Both the position numbers and the translations under genes were made by a program. This document shows, in pieces, positions 52,290 through 61,726 of a DNA stretch of 64,000 nucleotides. Origin of the DNA: Lachnospiraceae bacterium (lineage in GTDB: Bacteria; Bacillota; Clostridia; Lachnospirales; Lachnospiraceae); contig JAUNGI010000001.1 of assembly GCA_030524525.1 (NCBI GenBank), positions 1 to 64,000 on the forward strand. The letters are read 5' to 3'. Positions within the stretch are counted from its first letter, which is position 1; every line of letters starts with the position of its first letter. The notes below the pieces were generated by a model. It did not search any database and was not told where the DNA came from. It saw nothing but the letters and a program-made list of their open reading frames with translations.

Positions 52290-52420
52290 GAACAAAGAAT
52301 CTCGCTTGCGAGATTCTCCGCCTGCGGCGGGTCGCTCTAGCGACACAGTTCCTCTCCGCCGCAGTGCGATCCCTGCGGAGCGTTTTTGTTTTATAGGAAA
52401 CGCAGTTTCCTATAAAACAA
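52290..52420 (+). repeat. copy B of the hairpin-rich repeat, the most complete
   Basis: Three hairpins in tandem: AGAATCTCGC/GCGAGATTCT (52296-52317), CCGCC/GGCGG (52318-52330), GTCGCT/AGCGAC (52331-52344). Then the CGCAGTGCGATCC block and a 16-base-pair hairpin around 52386-52420 (arms TTGTTTTATAGGAAAC and its complement). The first part recurs at 63768, the last at 49019. Confidence 0.8.
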
Positions 52421-52425
52421 AAAAT

Positions 52426-52455
52426 CGGACCGCCGCACTTGCGTGCGGCGGTCCG
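52426..52455. terminator. terminator of the mutS operon
   Basis: Arms CGGACCGCCGCAC (52426-52438) and GTGCGGCGGTCCG (52443-52455), loop TTGC. T run on the minus-strand side and CTTTT on the other, so it may serve both directions. Confidence 0.85.
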
Positions 52456-52554
52456 GCTTTTGTCTCTCTGCAATTTTTCTTTGGTAAGTCCTCTTTGGTA
52501 CGGGACTAGCATACCACAATTTCGTGTAGAAAAAAAGTGGAATTTGTAGGAAAA

Positions 52555-55218
52555 TCAATCGTTCAGCTCCTGCTGAAGCTGAAAAATAAAATTCAGCGCT
52601 TCGATCGGCGTCATCGTCGTGACCGGACAGTTCCGCAGCTTTGTCAGCACCGGATGCTCCGACTCCTCGGAAAACAAGCTGAGCTGTCCTTCGATCTCGC
52701 CGGACGCGGTCCGTTCCGAACGCTGATCGTCCCCGGCTTTTTTCGACCTGCCCGCAGGCTGCGCCTCGGCGATCTCGCGGGCGCGTCCCGCCAGATCGTT
52801 GCTGACCAGCTCCGCTACGATCTCCTTGGCGCGGGCAAGCACCGGCTCCGGCACGCCCGCCAGCCTTGCGACCTGAATGCCGTAGCTCTTGTCGGCTCCG
52901 CCCCGAATGATCTTTCGCAGAAACACAATGTCGTCGCCCTGCTCCTTTACGGCAATACAGTAGTTTTTGACCCCCGCAAGCTTTCCTTCCAGCTCGGTCA
53001 GCTCGTGATAATGCGTCGCGAACAGCGTTTTTGCGCCGATCAGCTTCGGATTCGCCACATGCTCGATGACCGCCCATGCGATCGCCAGACCGTCAAACGT
53101 GCTCGTACCCCTGCCGATCTCGTCGAGGATCAGCAGACTGTTTTTCGTCGCGTTCCGCAGAATGTTTGCCACCTCGTTCATTTCGACCATGAACGTACTC
53201 TGCCCGCTTGCCAGATCGTCCGAAGCGCCCACGCGCGTGAAGATGCGGTCCACCAGCCCGATCTGCGCCTCCTTTGCCGGGACAAAGCTGCCGATCTGCG
53301 CCATTAAAACGATCAGCGCGGTCTGCCGCATATAGGTCGATTTTCCCGCCATATTCGGACCGGTGATAATGGCGATGCGCGATTCCTTATCGTCCAGCCG
53401 CGTATCGTTCGCAACGAACAGATCGCCGGAGATCATGCGCTCAACGACCGGATGCCTGCCGTCCAGAATCGTGATCGTCCCTTTTTCGGTAATTTCGGGA
53501 CGCACATAGCGGTTGCGCTCCGCCACATACGCCAGCGACGCCAGCACGTCGATCACGGCGATCGCCTTCGCCGTCCGCTGGATGCGGGTCACTTCGGCGG
53601 CGACCCGTGCCCGCACATCGGAAAACAGCTCGTATTCCAAGGCGAACAGCCGATCCTCCGCGCCGAGGATCGTATCCTCCAGCTCTTTCAGCTCCGGCGT
53701 CGTGTAACGCTCCGCATTGACAAGCGTCTGCTTGCGGATCCAATGCTCCGGCACCAGCTCCTTGAAGGAATTCGTGACCTCCAGATAGTAGCCGAACACG
53801 CGGTTGAACTTGATCTTGAGGTTTTTGATGCCGGTGGCTTCCCGCTCTCTCGCCTCCAGATCCGCCAGCCACTGCTTGCCGTCGGTCTTTGCGGCGCGCA
53901 GCCGATCGACCTCCTCCGAATAGCCGCTGCGGATGATGCCGCCCTCCTTGACCGCGATCGGCGGTTCGGGGTCGATGCTCGCGGCGATCAGCTCCGAAAG
54001 GTCGGTCAGCGGATCCAGCCGATCCTCCTCCTCGCGCAGCAGCGCAGCGGAACAGTCCTGCAAAAGCGTCTTGATCGGCGCCACCATCGCGATCGAGGAC
54101 TGAAAGGCGATCAGATCCCGCGGATTCGCGTTCTGATAACTGACGCGGCAGACGAGCCGCTCCAGATCGTAAATCGCGTTCAGATATTCGCGCAGCTCCT
54201 CCCGGTTGATCAGGTTTTCGTTCAGCTCGGCGATCGCTTCCTGCCGCCGCACGATCTCCTTTTTTTCCAGAAGCGGCTGTTCTATGTAGAGACGCAGAAG
54301 ACGCGCGCCCATCGCGGTCTTCGTCTTGTCCAGCACCCACAGAAGCGAGCCCCGCTTCTGCTTTTCGCGAAGCGTTTCGCACAGCTCCAGATTCCGTCTT
54401 GTCGCGCTGTCCAGCACCATATATTTCCCGGTGGTATACGGATGTATGGCGGTAATATGGTTCAGCGCGATCTTCTGCGTTTCGTAAAGGTACTGCAAAA
54501 CCGCGCCCGCCGCGTTGACGCCGATGCCCGTTTCGCTGATTCCGAGTCCCAGCAGCGACTTGACATGAAAATGCGTCAGCAGCAGCCGTTCGCAGTTCCC
54601 GGTCTCGTAATACCAGTCGTCCAGCGGAGAAACAGCGATGCCGAGCCGGTTCTTTAAGTCCTCGACGTCCAGCTCGGACATAAAGAGCGAGGGATTGCAC
54701 ACGATCTCCACCGGCGCGAATTTGGTGATCTCGTCCACCGTCTTGCGCACGCTGTCCACCTCGGTCACAAAATAGTCCCCGGTCGAAACGTCCACGGTCG
54801 CAATGCCGTACTTGTCGTCCAGCCAGATGATCCCCATCAGGAAGTGGTTTTTCGCATCCTCCAAGCTTTGCTGCGCGGTGTTGGTGCCGGGCGTGACGAT
54901 CCGCGTGACCTCGCGCTTGACCATTCCCTTCGCAAGCTTCGGGTCTTCCACCTGCTCGCAGATCGCGACGCGATAGCCCTTTTCCACCAACCGGGACAGG
55001 TACGAATCGACCGCATGATAAGGGACGCCGCACATTGGCGCGCGCTCCTCCATCCCGCAGCTCTTTCCGGTCAGCGTCAGCTCCAGCTCCTTGGAAACGA
55101 CCTGCGCATCCTCGAAAAACATCTCGTAAAAATCGCCGAGGCGGTAAAACAAAATACAGCCCGGATACTTTTCCTTCGTCTCCAAGTAATGCTGCATCAT
55201 TGGTGAAAGTTGTGCCAT
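52555..55218 (-). CDS. mutS: DNA mismatch repair protein MutS
   Basis: 887 residues, full length. The mismatch-binding motif near the N terminus is GCILFYRLGDFYEMFFEDA (about 20-38; Phe-x-Glu is FYE). The ATPase has Walker A GPNMAGKSTYMRQTA near 620 and DEIGRGTSTFDG near 695. The C-terminal dimerisation region follows a Lys/Arg-rich linker. No mutL gene is in the window. It starts four bases after rnhA and is the third gene of a set with rnhA and the membrane MutS-like gene. RBS GAGAGG. Confidence 0.97.
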   Translation of the reverse strand: MAQLSPMMQHYLETKEKYPGCILFYRLGDFYEMFFEDAQVVSKELELTLTGKSCGMEERAPMCGVPYHAVDSYLSRLVEKGYRVAICEQVEDPKLAKGMVKREVTRIVTPGTNTAQQSLEDAKNHFLMGIIWLDDKYGIATVDVSTGDYFVTEVDSVRKTVDEITKFAPVEIVCNPSLFMSELDVEDLKNRLGIAVSPLDDWYYETGNCERLLLTHFHVKSLLGLGISETGIGVNAAGAVLQYLYETQKIALNHITAIHPYTTGKYMVLDSATRRNLELCETLREKQKRGSLLWVLDKTKTAMGARLLRLYIEQPLLEKKEIVRRQEAIAELNENLINREELREYLNAIYDLERLVCRVSYQNANPRDLIAFQSSIAMVAPIKTLLQDCSAALLREEEDRLDPLTDLSELIAASIDPEPPIAVKEGGIIRSGYSEEVDRLRAAKTDGKQWLADLEAREREATGIKNLKIKFNRVFGYYLEVTNSFKELVPEHWIRKQTLVNAERYTTPELKELEDTILGAEDRLFALEYELFSDVRARVAAEVTRIQRTAKAIAVIDVLASLAYVAERNRYVRPEITEKGTITILDGRHPVVERMISGDLFVANDTRLDDKESRIAIITGPNMAGKSTYMRQTALIVLMAQIGSFVPAKEAQIGLVDRIFTRVGASDDLASGQSTFMVEMNEVANILRNATKNSLLILDEIGRGTSTFDGLAIAWAVIEHVANPKLIGAKTLFATHYHELTELEGKLAGVKNYCIAVKEQGDDIVFLRKIIRGGADKSYGIQVARLAGVPEPVLARAKEIVAELVSNDLAGRAREIAEAQPAGRSKKAGDDQRSERTASGEIEGQLSLFSEESEHPVLTKLRNCPVTTMTPIEALNFIFQLQQELND

Positions 55219-55221
55219 GAT

Positions 55222-55710
55222 CTACCTCTCTGTTTCGTATGTATCCTGCTGCAGCCGGCTCTCGTCCGCGTCGGCAGCCGTCGTCGCCAGCCGGTCGCAG
55301 CGCTCGTTTTCGGGGTGGCCGTCGTGTCCCTTGACCCAGCGGAAGGTCACCTGATGGGGCTCCGCCGCCGCCAAAAGCCGCAGCCACAGATCTTTGTTTT
55401 TGACCGGCTCCTTTTTGCTGTTTTTCCAGCCGTTCTTCTTCCAGCCCTCGATCCAGTGCTGCGTAAACGCATGGACAAGATACTGCGAATCGGAAAACAG
55501 CTCCACCTGACAGGGGCGATTCAGCGCCTCCAAGCCGACGATGGCGGCAAGCAGCTCCATCCGGTTGTTCGTCGTCTTGACAAAGCCGCCGGAAAGCTCC
55601 CGCTCATGAAGCTGCCCCGCGCCGTCAACATATTGCAGGATCGTGCCGTAGCCCCCCGGCCCGTCCGGATTGCCCCTTGCGGAACCGTCCGTATAGATCG
55701 TCACTTTCAT
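55222..55710 (-). CDS. rnhA: ribonuclease HI
   Basis: 162 residues. The catalytic set D8 ([12 protein letters not shown]-like), E52 (NNRMELLAA), D74 (FSDSQYLV) and D139 (ERCDRLA) is complete, with H129 in [12 protein letters not shown]. It cuts RNA in RNA-DNA hybrids. Its ATG overlaps the stop codon of the membrane MutS-like gene (ATGA), so those two are translationally coupled. Confidence 0.96.
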   Translation of the reverse strand: MKVTIYTDGSARGNPDGPGGYGTILQYVDGAGQLHERELSGGFVKTTNNRMELLAAIVGLEALNRPCQVELFSDSQYLVHAFTQHWIEGWKKNGWKNSKKEPVKNKDLWLRLLAAAEPHQVTFRWVKGHDGHPENERCDRLATTAADADESRLQQDTYETER

Positions 55711-57395
55711 AATTTTTCCCAGTCCCCCGTAATCAAAAACCGCTCCACCGTCTTCTCCGACTCGCGGATAATATGCTCCGGATAGGAAAGCATTGCCAAA
55801 AGCCGAATGGCGTTGCGCGAGACCGCCTTGCCCCGCCGCAGCCGATAGTCAAAGACAACGTCCTGCCCGACGATCTGCTCGCTGAAATGATAGTTGTCGT
55901 AATAGGAGGCAAGAATGTCGGTCAGCTCCAGATCGTGGGTCGCGGCAAAGGGCAGCGCCTTTCTGCCCGCCAAGTCCGCCAAGATCCGGGAGGACGCCGC
56001 GATCCGCTCCGCCGTGTTCGTTCCCCGAAGCACCTCGTCCACAAAGCAAAGCACCGGAAGCGTTCCGTCGGCGGCGTCCAGAATGCGTTTCAGGGACTTG
56101 ATCTCCACAATATAATAGCTCTCGCCAAGCTCCAGATCGTCCCGGAGCGCCATGGAGGAAAGCACGTGCATATAGCGGCTCTCGTAGGAATCCGCCAGCA
56201 CCGTATGAATGGTCTGCGCAAAAACCGCGTTCAGCGCCACCATCTTCAAAAACGTCGATTTTCCGGAGGCGTTCGAGCCGGTCAGCAGCACCGGACGCTT
56301 GGCGTCGATCGAATTTTTTACCGGCTCGGCGATCAGCGGATGATACATTTCGCTTGTCCGAAGCGTGACCGCGCCCTCCGCCCGCAGCACGGGCTCGCAC
56401 CACGTCTGCTTATACTGCCGGTAGGAAGCGACCGCCAGCGCCGCGTCGAGCCGTCCGGTCAGGAAAAACAGCCGATCCAGCTCCTTCTGGTGACCGAGGA
56501 AAAACCGGTACATCGAATTGAATTTGATGAGATCGACGTGAAAAAGCATCCGCACATAGTCCATGATCATGTCGAGCAGACTGCCCGTGGGCGACGCGGG
56601 CGTCAGCAGCGACGCGCCCCGGCGAAAGCCCGAAAAGACCCGTGCCGCCGCCCGCAGCTCCTTCCCGTCCTCCGCGATCGGCGGCTCCTTTGCGGCGTCC
56701 GTTTTTTCCAGCCGTTCCACCTCTTGAAGCCAGCGAAGCAGGTAGGAAAATACGAGCAGATACGGCTCGATCTCTCCCTTTCGCTGATAATAGGACAAAA
56801 TATTGCAGAGCGCAGCCGTCAGAACGATCCACACGCCCCACATGCCGTAGCCGAAGGGAAAACAGAGCAGCCCCGCCGCATAGCCGAGCAAAAGCGCGAA
56901 ATGCCGCAGATTGCTTTCCGGACGCACGTCGGCAATGCGCGACAGATAGCCGTACAGACTGATCGCGCGCAGCTTGCCCATCCGCGCAAAAGAGACCGCC
57001 AACTCCTCGCGGCAGCGCTCCCGCTCGGAAAAAAAGCGGACGCGCTCCTCGAACTCGGCAAGCGGCCCGGCTTCGGTCTCCGGCCGGTGAAGAAGCGCGT
57101 AAAGATATTCTTCACCGACCGCCGAAAAGGTCGTATTGAGTTCCGTAAATACCCGATCCAGATCCAGATCGTTCCAAGTGACGCCGTCCACATCGTTTCG
57201 GCGCTTCGGAAGCGACTCCAGATACGCGTTGATCGTCCGAAGCCGTATCTCCTGCGGATCCACGCTGCCGGGCTTTCCCCAGCGCTCCCGCACGAGCGAC
57301 AGCAGACGATTTTTCTCTCGCCGTCGGTCCCAAACCGCCAGCAGTACGATTCCGACGGCGATCGCCGCGCCGATCAGGATATATTCCAGCTTCAT
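55707..57395 (-). CDS. membrane-anchored MutS-family ATPase
   Basis: 562 residues. Helix at 4-21, and a hydrophobic pair at about 165-203 ([20 protein letters not shown] and following). The MutS ATPase core is in the last 200 residues: Walker [10 protein letters not shown] (373-381), Walker B with [13 protein letters not shown] (about 447-459) and ATHDLELT. The mismatch-binding and connector domains of MutS are absent. Such short membrane MutS-like proteins are widespread in Firmicutes and Bacteroidetes, but their role is not known to me. Coupling to rnhA and mutS suggests nucleic-acid work near the membrane. Confidence 0.88.
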   Translation of the reverse strand: MKLEYILIGAAIAVGIVLLAVWDRRREKNRLLSLVRERWGKPGSVDPQEIRLRTINAYLESLPKRRNDVDGVTWNDLDLDRVFTELNTTFSAVGEEYLYALLHRPETEAGPLAEFEERVRFFSERERCREELAVSFARMGKLRAISLYGYLSRIADVRPESNLRHFALLLGYAAGLLCFPFGYGMWGVWIVLTAALCNILSYYQRKGEIEPYLLVFSYLLRWLQEVERLEKTDAAKEPPIAEDGKELRAAARVFSGFRRGASLLTPASPTGSLLDMIMDYVRMLFHVDLIKFNSMYRFFLGHQKELDRLFFLTGRLDAALAVASYRQYKQTWCEPVLRAEGAVTLRTSEMYHPLIAEPVKNSIDAKRPVLLTGSNASGKSTFLKMVALNAVFAQTIHTVLADSYESRYMHVLSSMALRDDLELGESYYIVEIKSLKRILDAADGTLPVLCFVDEVLRGTNTAERIAASSRILADLAGRKALPFAATHDLELTDILASYYDNYHFSEQIVGQDVVFDYRLRRGKAVSRNAIRLLAMLSYPEHIIRESEKTVERFLITGDWEKL

Positions 57396-57421
57396 ATGGA
57401 AATTTCCTCGTCCCTTCCAAG

Positions 57422-58960
57422 CTACAGGTTCTGATATTCAAACCATGCAAAATACGCCTTGTTGCCCCGGTCCCATCCGTTTCCGGATGCGTACATGCCG
57501 ACGGTGCAGCCCACAAAGCCGCCCGCGCGCTCGGTGCTCAGATAATGCGCGTCCACGACGGCGGAAAGCTCCTGCTCCGGCTGGTCGTCAAGCGCCGCAA
57601 AGAAGCGCACCTGCTGTCCTCTCTGGCAGAGCCGCAGCTTGATCCGCTCGGACTTGGCGGGGATCGAAACCACAAGCATTTCCTGTCCCTTTTCGCAGCG
57701 AACGACCCGAAGCTCCGTACCCTCGCCGCTTTTCGTGTAGGTCAGACGCAGGTTTGCCTCGTTGCTCTGCACGAGCGCCAATCCCGCCTCCTCGCCCGCC
57801 TCCGGCACAAAGCGCAGCATCGTTTCCGCCGTAAATTCCATGGAGGTCTGCCGCACGCCGATATACGACGGGTTGGACTGCTCGCGAAGCGAGGGCTTCC
57901 GAACCGAAAGCCGCAGCCAGCCGTATTTCTCGGTCAGCGAATACATATCCGGCTCCGGGTTGCGGAGCATCAGCATCTCGTACGGCAGCCGGTTTTCGTA
58001 AAAATGATACGAGGTCCCGTCGGTGTAGGACTTCCCCTCCGGCAGCGGCAGCGTGCCGCTCTCCAAAAGCCGCCCCTCTCCGGGATTGAAAACGGGCCAG
58101 TCGTTCTGCCACTCGACGCGCGCGACGAAGGTCTCGCGTCCGAGGTTCGAGCAGCCCTCCATGGGACGCATGGCAAGCATTACGGCGTACCAGTTGCCGT
58201 CGGCGTCGTCCACCAAGTCCGCATGTCCCACGGCAACGACCGGACAGGTATAGCCCATGTGCCGGTGCGTCATGACCGGATTCGACTTATAGCCCTCGTA
58301 AGGCCCGCGGATATCCCGGCTTCTTGCCACAACGACCGCATGATCCGGCCCCGTCCCGCCTTCGGCGTTTACGACATAATAATACCCGTTTCTTTTATAA
58401 ATATGCGGTCCCTCCGGCCACGCCGCATCGCGCAGCGCGCCCTTCCACGCAACGAATTCTTCTCCGACAAAGGTAAAGTCCGTCACATCCAGCTCCCTGA
58501 CATAAATAATGTTGTCTCCATAATAGGTTCCGTTCGGATCGCCCTTGGTGCCGCAGTAATAGCATTTTCCGTCGTCGTCAAAGAACAGGCTCGGATCGAT
58601 GCCGTCCGCCTCCGGCAGCCAGTGCGGGTCGCTCCAAGGCCCTTCGGGACGCTCCGCCGTCACGATAAAATTGCCGCCGTTCTCGATGTTCGTGGTGATC
58701 ATGTAGTAGGTCCCCTCATGATACCGGATCGTCGGCGCGTAAATACCGTTCGAGTGCGCGCAGCTTCCGAGCGGCAGATTCTCGTTGCGCGACAGCACGT
58801 TGCCGATCTGGGTCCAGTTGACCAAGTCCCGGCTCTCGTAGATCGGCACGCCGGGGAAATAGGCAAACGTGGAATTGACCAGATAGAACGTATCGCCCAC
58901 GCGCGTGACCGAAGGATCGGGATGAAAGCCCGGCAGAACCGGATTTTTATATTGTACCAT
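57422..58960 (-). CDS. GH43 beta-xylosidase/alpha-L-arabinofuranosidase
   Basis: 512 residues, no signal peptide. Five-bladed propeller at 1-310: base Asp in GFHPDPSVTRVGD (about 15), DGIDPSLFFDDDG as the middle Asp, and WPEGPHIYKR with the acid Glu near 186. Residues 325-512 form a C-terminal beta-sandwich typical of xylosidase-type GH43 enzymes. It should trim xylo-oligosaccharides left after aguA removes glucuronate. It lies 11 bases after uxuB. RBS AGGGAGG. The membrane MutS-like gene begins 26 bases downstream with no terminator seen. Confidence 0.9.
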   Translation of the reverse strand: MVQYKNPVLPGFHPDPSVTRVGDTFYLVNSTFAYFPGVPIYESRDLVNWTQIGNVLSRNENLPLGSCAHSNGIYAPTIRYHEGTYYMITTNIENGGNFIVTAERPEGPWSDPHWLPEADGIDPSLFFDDDGKCYYCGTKGDPNGTYYGDNIIYVRELDVTDFTFVGEEFVAWKGALRDAAWPEGPHIYKRNGYYYVVNAEGGTGPDHAVVVARSRDIRGPYEGYKSNPVMTHRHMGYTCPVVAVGHADLVDDADGNWYAVMLAMRPMEGCSNLGRETFVARVEWQNDWPVFNPGEGRLLESGTLPLPEGKSYTDGTSYHFYENRLPYEMLMLRNPEPDMYSLTEKYGWLRLSVRKPSLREQSNPSYIGVRQTSMEFTAETMLRFVPEAGEEAGLALVQSNEANLRLTYTKSGEGTELRVVRCEKGQEMLVVSIPAKSERIKLRLCQRGQQVRFFAALDDQPEQELSAVVDAHYLSTERAGGFVGCTVGMYASGNGWDRGNKAYFAWFEYQNL

Positions 58961-58971
58961 ATTTTCCTCCC

Positions 58972-60564
58972 TTATTTTGTATATTTTGCAAGCGTTGCGC
59001 GAACCGCGCCGGGACCGGCGTACAGCTCGGCAACCATGCCCTCGATCTTTTCGCCAAGGCCGATCTCATACAGATCGACGGCGAAAATGTCCTTCCGGGC
59101 GTACAGCGCCTTCAGGCAGGAATAGTCGTTGTCCCCGCCGACCGTAAGACCGGAGACGATCGCCTTCAGCTCCGCCAGCATCGGGTCGCCGCTCTGCTCA
59201 AACGGCTGTCCGTTGTCGTCCACGCCGCACAAATATCTTGCGTAGCCCGCAAGCACCAGCGGGATCATCGTCAGACGGTCGAGCGAAAGCCCGCCCGCAG
59301 CGTACGCCTTTAACGTCTCACCGAAGCGGATCGGCAGCTTCTGGGAGGTATCGGTGGCGATACGCTGCGGCGCGTCCGGCATAAACGGGTTCGGAAGCCG
59401 CTTCGTAAGCACCGCGTCGATAAATTCCTCCGGCTTCAAAACGCCCGGATTGACAACCACCGGCATCGCCTCGTCGTAGCCCATGCGCGTGATGAGCGTC
59501 ACCAGCTCGCGGTCCTTCATCTCCTCGGAGATCTTCGTATAGCCCAGCATACAGCCGTAGATCGCCAGCGCGGTATGCAGCGGGTTCAGACAGGTGCAGA
59601 CCTTCATCCGCTCGACCTTATCGACGGTTTCGCGGTCGGTGTAAAGCACGCCGCCCGCCTCAAGCCCGGGACGTCCGTTCGGGAACGTATCCTCAACGAC
59701 CAGATACTCGGTCTGCTCCGCGTTGACAAACGGCGCGGTATAGGTATTGCGCCCGGTAACGATCAAATCGGTGTCCGTAAAGCCGTCGGCTTCCAGCATT
59801 TGCTTTACCGTATCGTCCGGCCGGGGCGTGATCTTGTCGATCATGCTCCACGGGTAAGCCACCTTTGCCGGATCGGTCAGATACTCGTAAAAGCTCTGCG
59901 GCACAAGCCCCTGCTCCGTCCACGCCTTCGCGTAGGTCAGCACCGCCTCCTTTACCTTGTCCCCGTTGTGCGAACAGTTGTCCATGCTGGAAATCGTGAT
60001 CGGAGCCGCGCCCGCCTGAAATCTCGCATACAGAAGCGCCGTCACCTTTCCCATGATCAAAACCGGCTCCAGACCTCTTTCGGAAAGGTCGGCCTCCGCC
60101 ATCGCGCCTTTGACCGAATAGCCCTTCTCGGTGATCGTAAACGTGACCATCTGCAAAGAGGGATTGGCGAAGATCTCCTGCAATCTTGCCCAGTCCGCGC
60201 TCTTTTCATCGGCGCGGAGCGCCTCCGCCACGCTGCCGACGACGCGCTTTTCGATCTCGCCGTCGGACTTCAAGACGACGAGCAGGCTCAGGTTGTCGTA
60301 CGGCTCGTACGCCTTGTCGATGATCTCATAATCGAAGCCCTCCGCCACGATCACGCCGGTATCGGCGCTGCCGTCGCAGAGCATCTGCTCCAAGATCGCC
60401 GCCGGGAACGCGCGGAAAATATTGCCCGCGCCGAAGTGGAGCCAAGTCGGCTGCCGCTTCGTTTTTTCGATCATCGCCTCGCGGTCATAGGTCGGAACCC
60501 GATAGCCCTTCCGCGTCCACTCGGAAAGGTCGGCTCCCTTTTTGGTCAAATCCAGTAACTGCAT
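58972..60564 (-). CDS. uxuB: D-mannonate oxidoreductase (fructuronate reductase)
   Basis: 530 residues, long-chain mannitol dehydrogenase family. The dinucleotide segment is WLHFGAGNIFRAFPAAIL (about 40-57). The C-terminal domain contains KVCTCLNPLHTALAIYGCML (about 320-339), whose catalytic set of Lys, Asn and His is family-typical. It reduces fructuronate to mannonate with NADH. It lies 12 bases after uxuA, which fixes its function. RBS GGGGGAAG. Confidence 0.93.
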   Translation of the reverse strand: MQLLDLTKKGADLSEWTRKGYRVPTYDREAMIEKTKRQPTWLHFGAGNIFRAFPAAILEQMLCDGSADTGVIVAEGFDYEIIDKAYEPYDNLSLLVVLKSDGEIEKRVVGSVAEALRADEKSADWARLQEIFANPSLQMVTFTITEKGYSVKGAMAEADLSERGLEPVLIMGKVTALLYARFQAGAAPITISSMDNCSHNGDKVKEAVLTYAKAWTEQGLVPQSFYEYLTDPAKVAYPWSMIDKITPRPDDTVKQMLEADGFTDTDLIVTGRNTYTAPFVNAEQTEYLVVEDTFPNGRPGLEAGGVLYTDRETVDKVERMKVCTCLNPLHTALAIYGCMLGYTKISEEMKDRELVTLITRMGYDEAMPVVVNPGVLKPEEFIDAVLTKRLPNPFMPDAPQRIATDTSQKLPIRFGETLKAYAAGGLSLDRLTMIPLVLAGYARYLCGVDDNGQPFEQSGDPMLAELKAIVSGLTVGGDNDYSCLKALYARKDIFAVDLYEIGLGEKIEGMVAELYAGPGAVRATLAKYTK

Positions 60565-60576
60565 ATGTGCTTCCCC

Positions 60577-61650
60577 CTATTTCTCGTTCTTATGAATGGC
60601 TTCCCACAAACCGTTCAGATATGCGACGCCGAGCGCCCGGTCGTAAAGGCCGTAGCCCGGTCTTGCCTGCTCGTTCCAGATCATGCGTCCGTGGTCGGGA
60701 CGGATAATGCCGTCAAAGCCCACGTCAACCAGCGCCTTTGTGATCTCGTACATGTCAAAATTCCCGTCGCTCGAAAGGTGGCTGCTCTCGTGGAACACGC
60801 CGGGCGCTTCAAACTTGATGTTGCGCAGATGCGCGAAGTGGATGCGCGGCGCGATCTTCGGGTTGCGGATCACCTTCGGCAGATCGTTTTCCAGATTGGA
60901 GCCGAGGGAGCCCGTGCAGAGCGTAAAGCCGTTGTAAATGCTGTCGTTCAGCGACGCGATCTTCTCCAGCGCCGCTTCGCTCGTTACGATTCTCGGCAGT
61001 CCGAACACCGGCCACGCCGGATCGTCCGGATGCACCGCCATCTTGATCCGATACTTTTCGCAGGTCGGCATGATGCCGTCAAGGAAGTATTTGAAATTTG
61101 CCATCAGATCGTCCGCGGTGACTCCTTTATAGCGCTCGAACAGCTCCTTGATCTCGTCCTTGCGGTTCGGCTCCCAGCCGGGAAGCACAAAGCCGCCGCT
61201 CGCCTCCTCCATGCGCCGGAACATGTCGTTCGGGTCGATGCCGTCGATCATGCTCGAATCGTACGCAAGCGCCGTGGAGCCGTCCGGAAGCGGCTGCGCC
61301 AGATCCGTCCGCGTCCAGTCGAAGATCGGCATAAAGTTGTAGCAGACCATATGAATGTCGTTCTTTCCTACCGCCTCCAGCGACTTGCAGTAATTTTCGA
61401 TGTACATGTCCCTTGTAGGCGCGCCGAGCTTGATGTCCTCATGGACGTTGATGCTCTCGATGCCAAGCAGCTTCAGCCCTGCGGCCTCGACCTCGTCCTT
61501 CAGTTCCTTGACCTGCTCGTACGTCCATGCCTCCCCCGCAGGCACCTTGTGCAGCGAGCTGATCACACCGGTCACTCCCGGGATCTGCCGGATCTGCTCC
61601 AGCGTAACGCTGTCCATGTCCTTTCCGTACCAACGCAATGTCATATCCAT
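60577..61650 (-). CDS. uxuA: mannonate dehydratase
   Basis: 357 residues, the standard length. It dehydrates D-mannonate to 2-keto-3-deoxygluconate. TIM-barrel signatures include MTLRWYGKDMDSVTLEQIRQIPG at the N terminus, VHPDDPAWPVFGLPRIV near 200 and RIHFAHLRNIK near 255. KdgK and KDPG aldolase, the next steps, are outside the window. A small hairpin (GCGGC-AGA-GCCGC, 61667-61679) precedes its RBS, GGAGGG. Confidence 0.96.
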   Translation of the reverse strand: MDMTLRWYGKDMDSVTLEQIRQIPGVTGVISSLHKVPAGEAWTYEQVKELKDEVEAAGLKLLGIESINVHEDIKLGAPTRDMYIENYCKSLEAVGKNDIHMVCYNFMPIFDWTRTDLAQPLPDGSTALAYDSSMIDGIDPNDMFRRMEEASGGFVLPGWEPNRKDEIKELFERYKGVTADDLMANFKYFLDGIMPTCEKYRIKMAVHPDDPAWPVFGLPRIVTSEAALEKIASLNDSIYNGFTLCTGSLGSNLENDLPKVIRNPKIAPRIHFAHLRNIKFEAPGVFHESSHLSSDGNFDMYEITKALVDVGFDGIIRPDHGRMIWNEQARPGYGLYDRALGVAYLNGLWEAIHKNEK

Positions 61651-61726
61651 AATACAAACCCTCCGTTCTGCGGCTCTGCCGCATTTTAATTTATTGTAAT
61701 TTTATAGCTTCCGTCCCAATGCCGGT

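Larger units (their letters stand above)
52137..52554. other. intergenic region: composite hairpin repeat and terminator
   Basis: 418 bases. The first 150 bases contain further small inverted repeats (for example CCGCATTCGCTCCGCTGCGG near 52212) but no gene I trust; a 135-codon frame on the minus strand is made of repeat sequence. The repeat copy B (52290-52420) and the mutS terminator (52426-52455) follow. Confidence 0.65.

Noticed and set aside
52105-52512. A 135-codon minus-strand frame ending in repeat sequence
   Set aside because: Its codons are made of the hairpin repeat and the mutS terminator; no RBS and no domain.
61667-61679. Small hairpin before uxuA as a terminator
   Set aside because: Only five base pairs and not followed by a T run on the minus strand.
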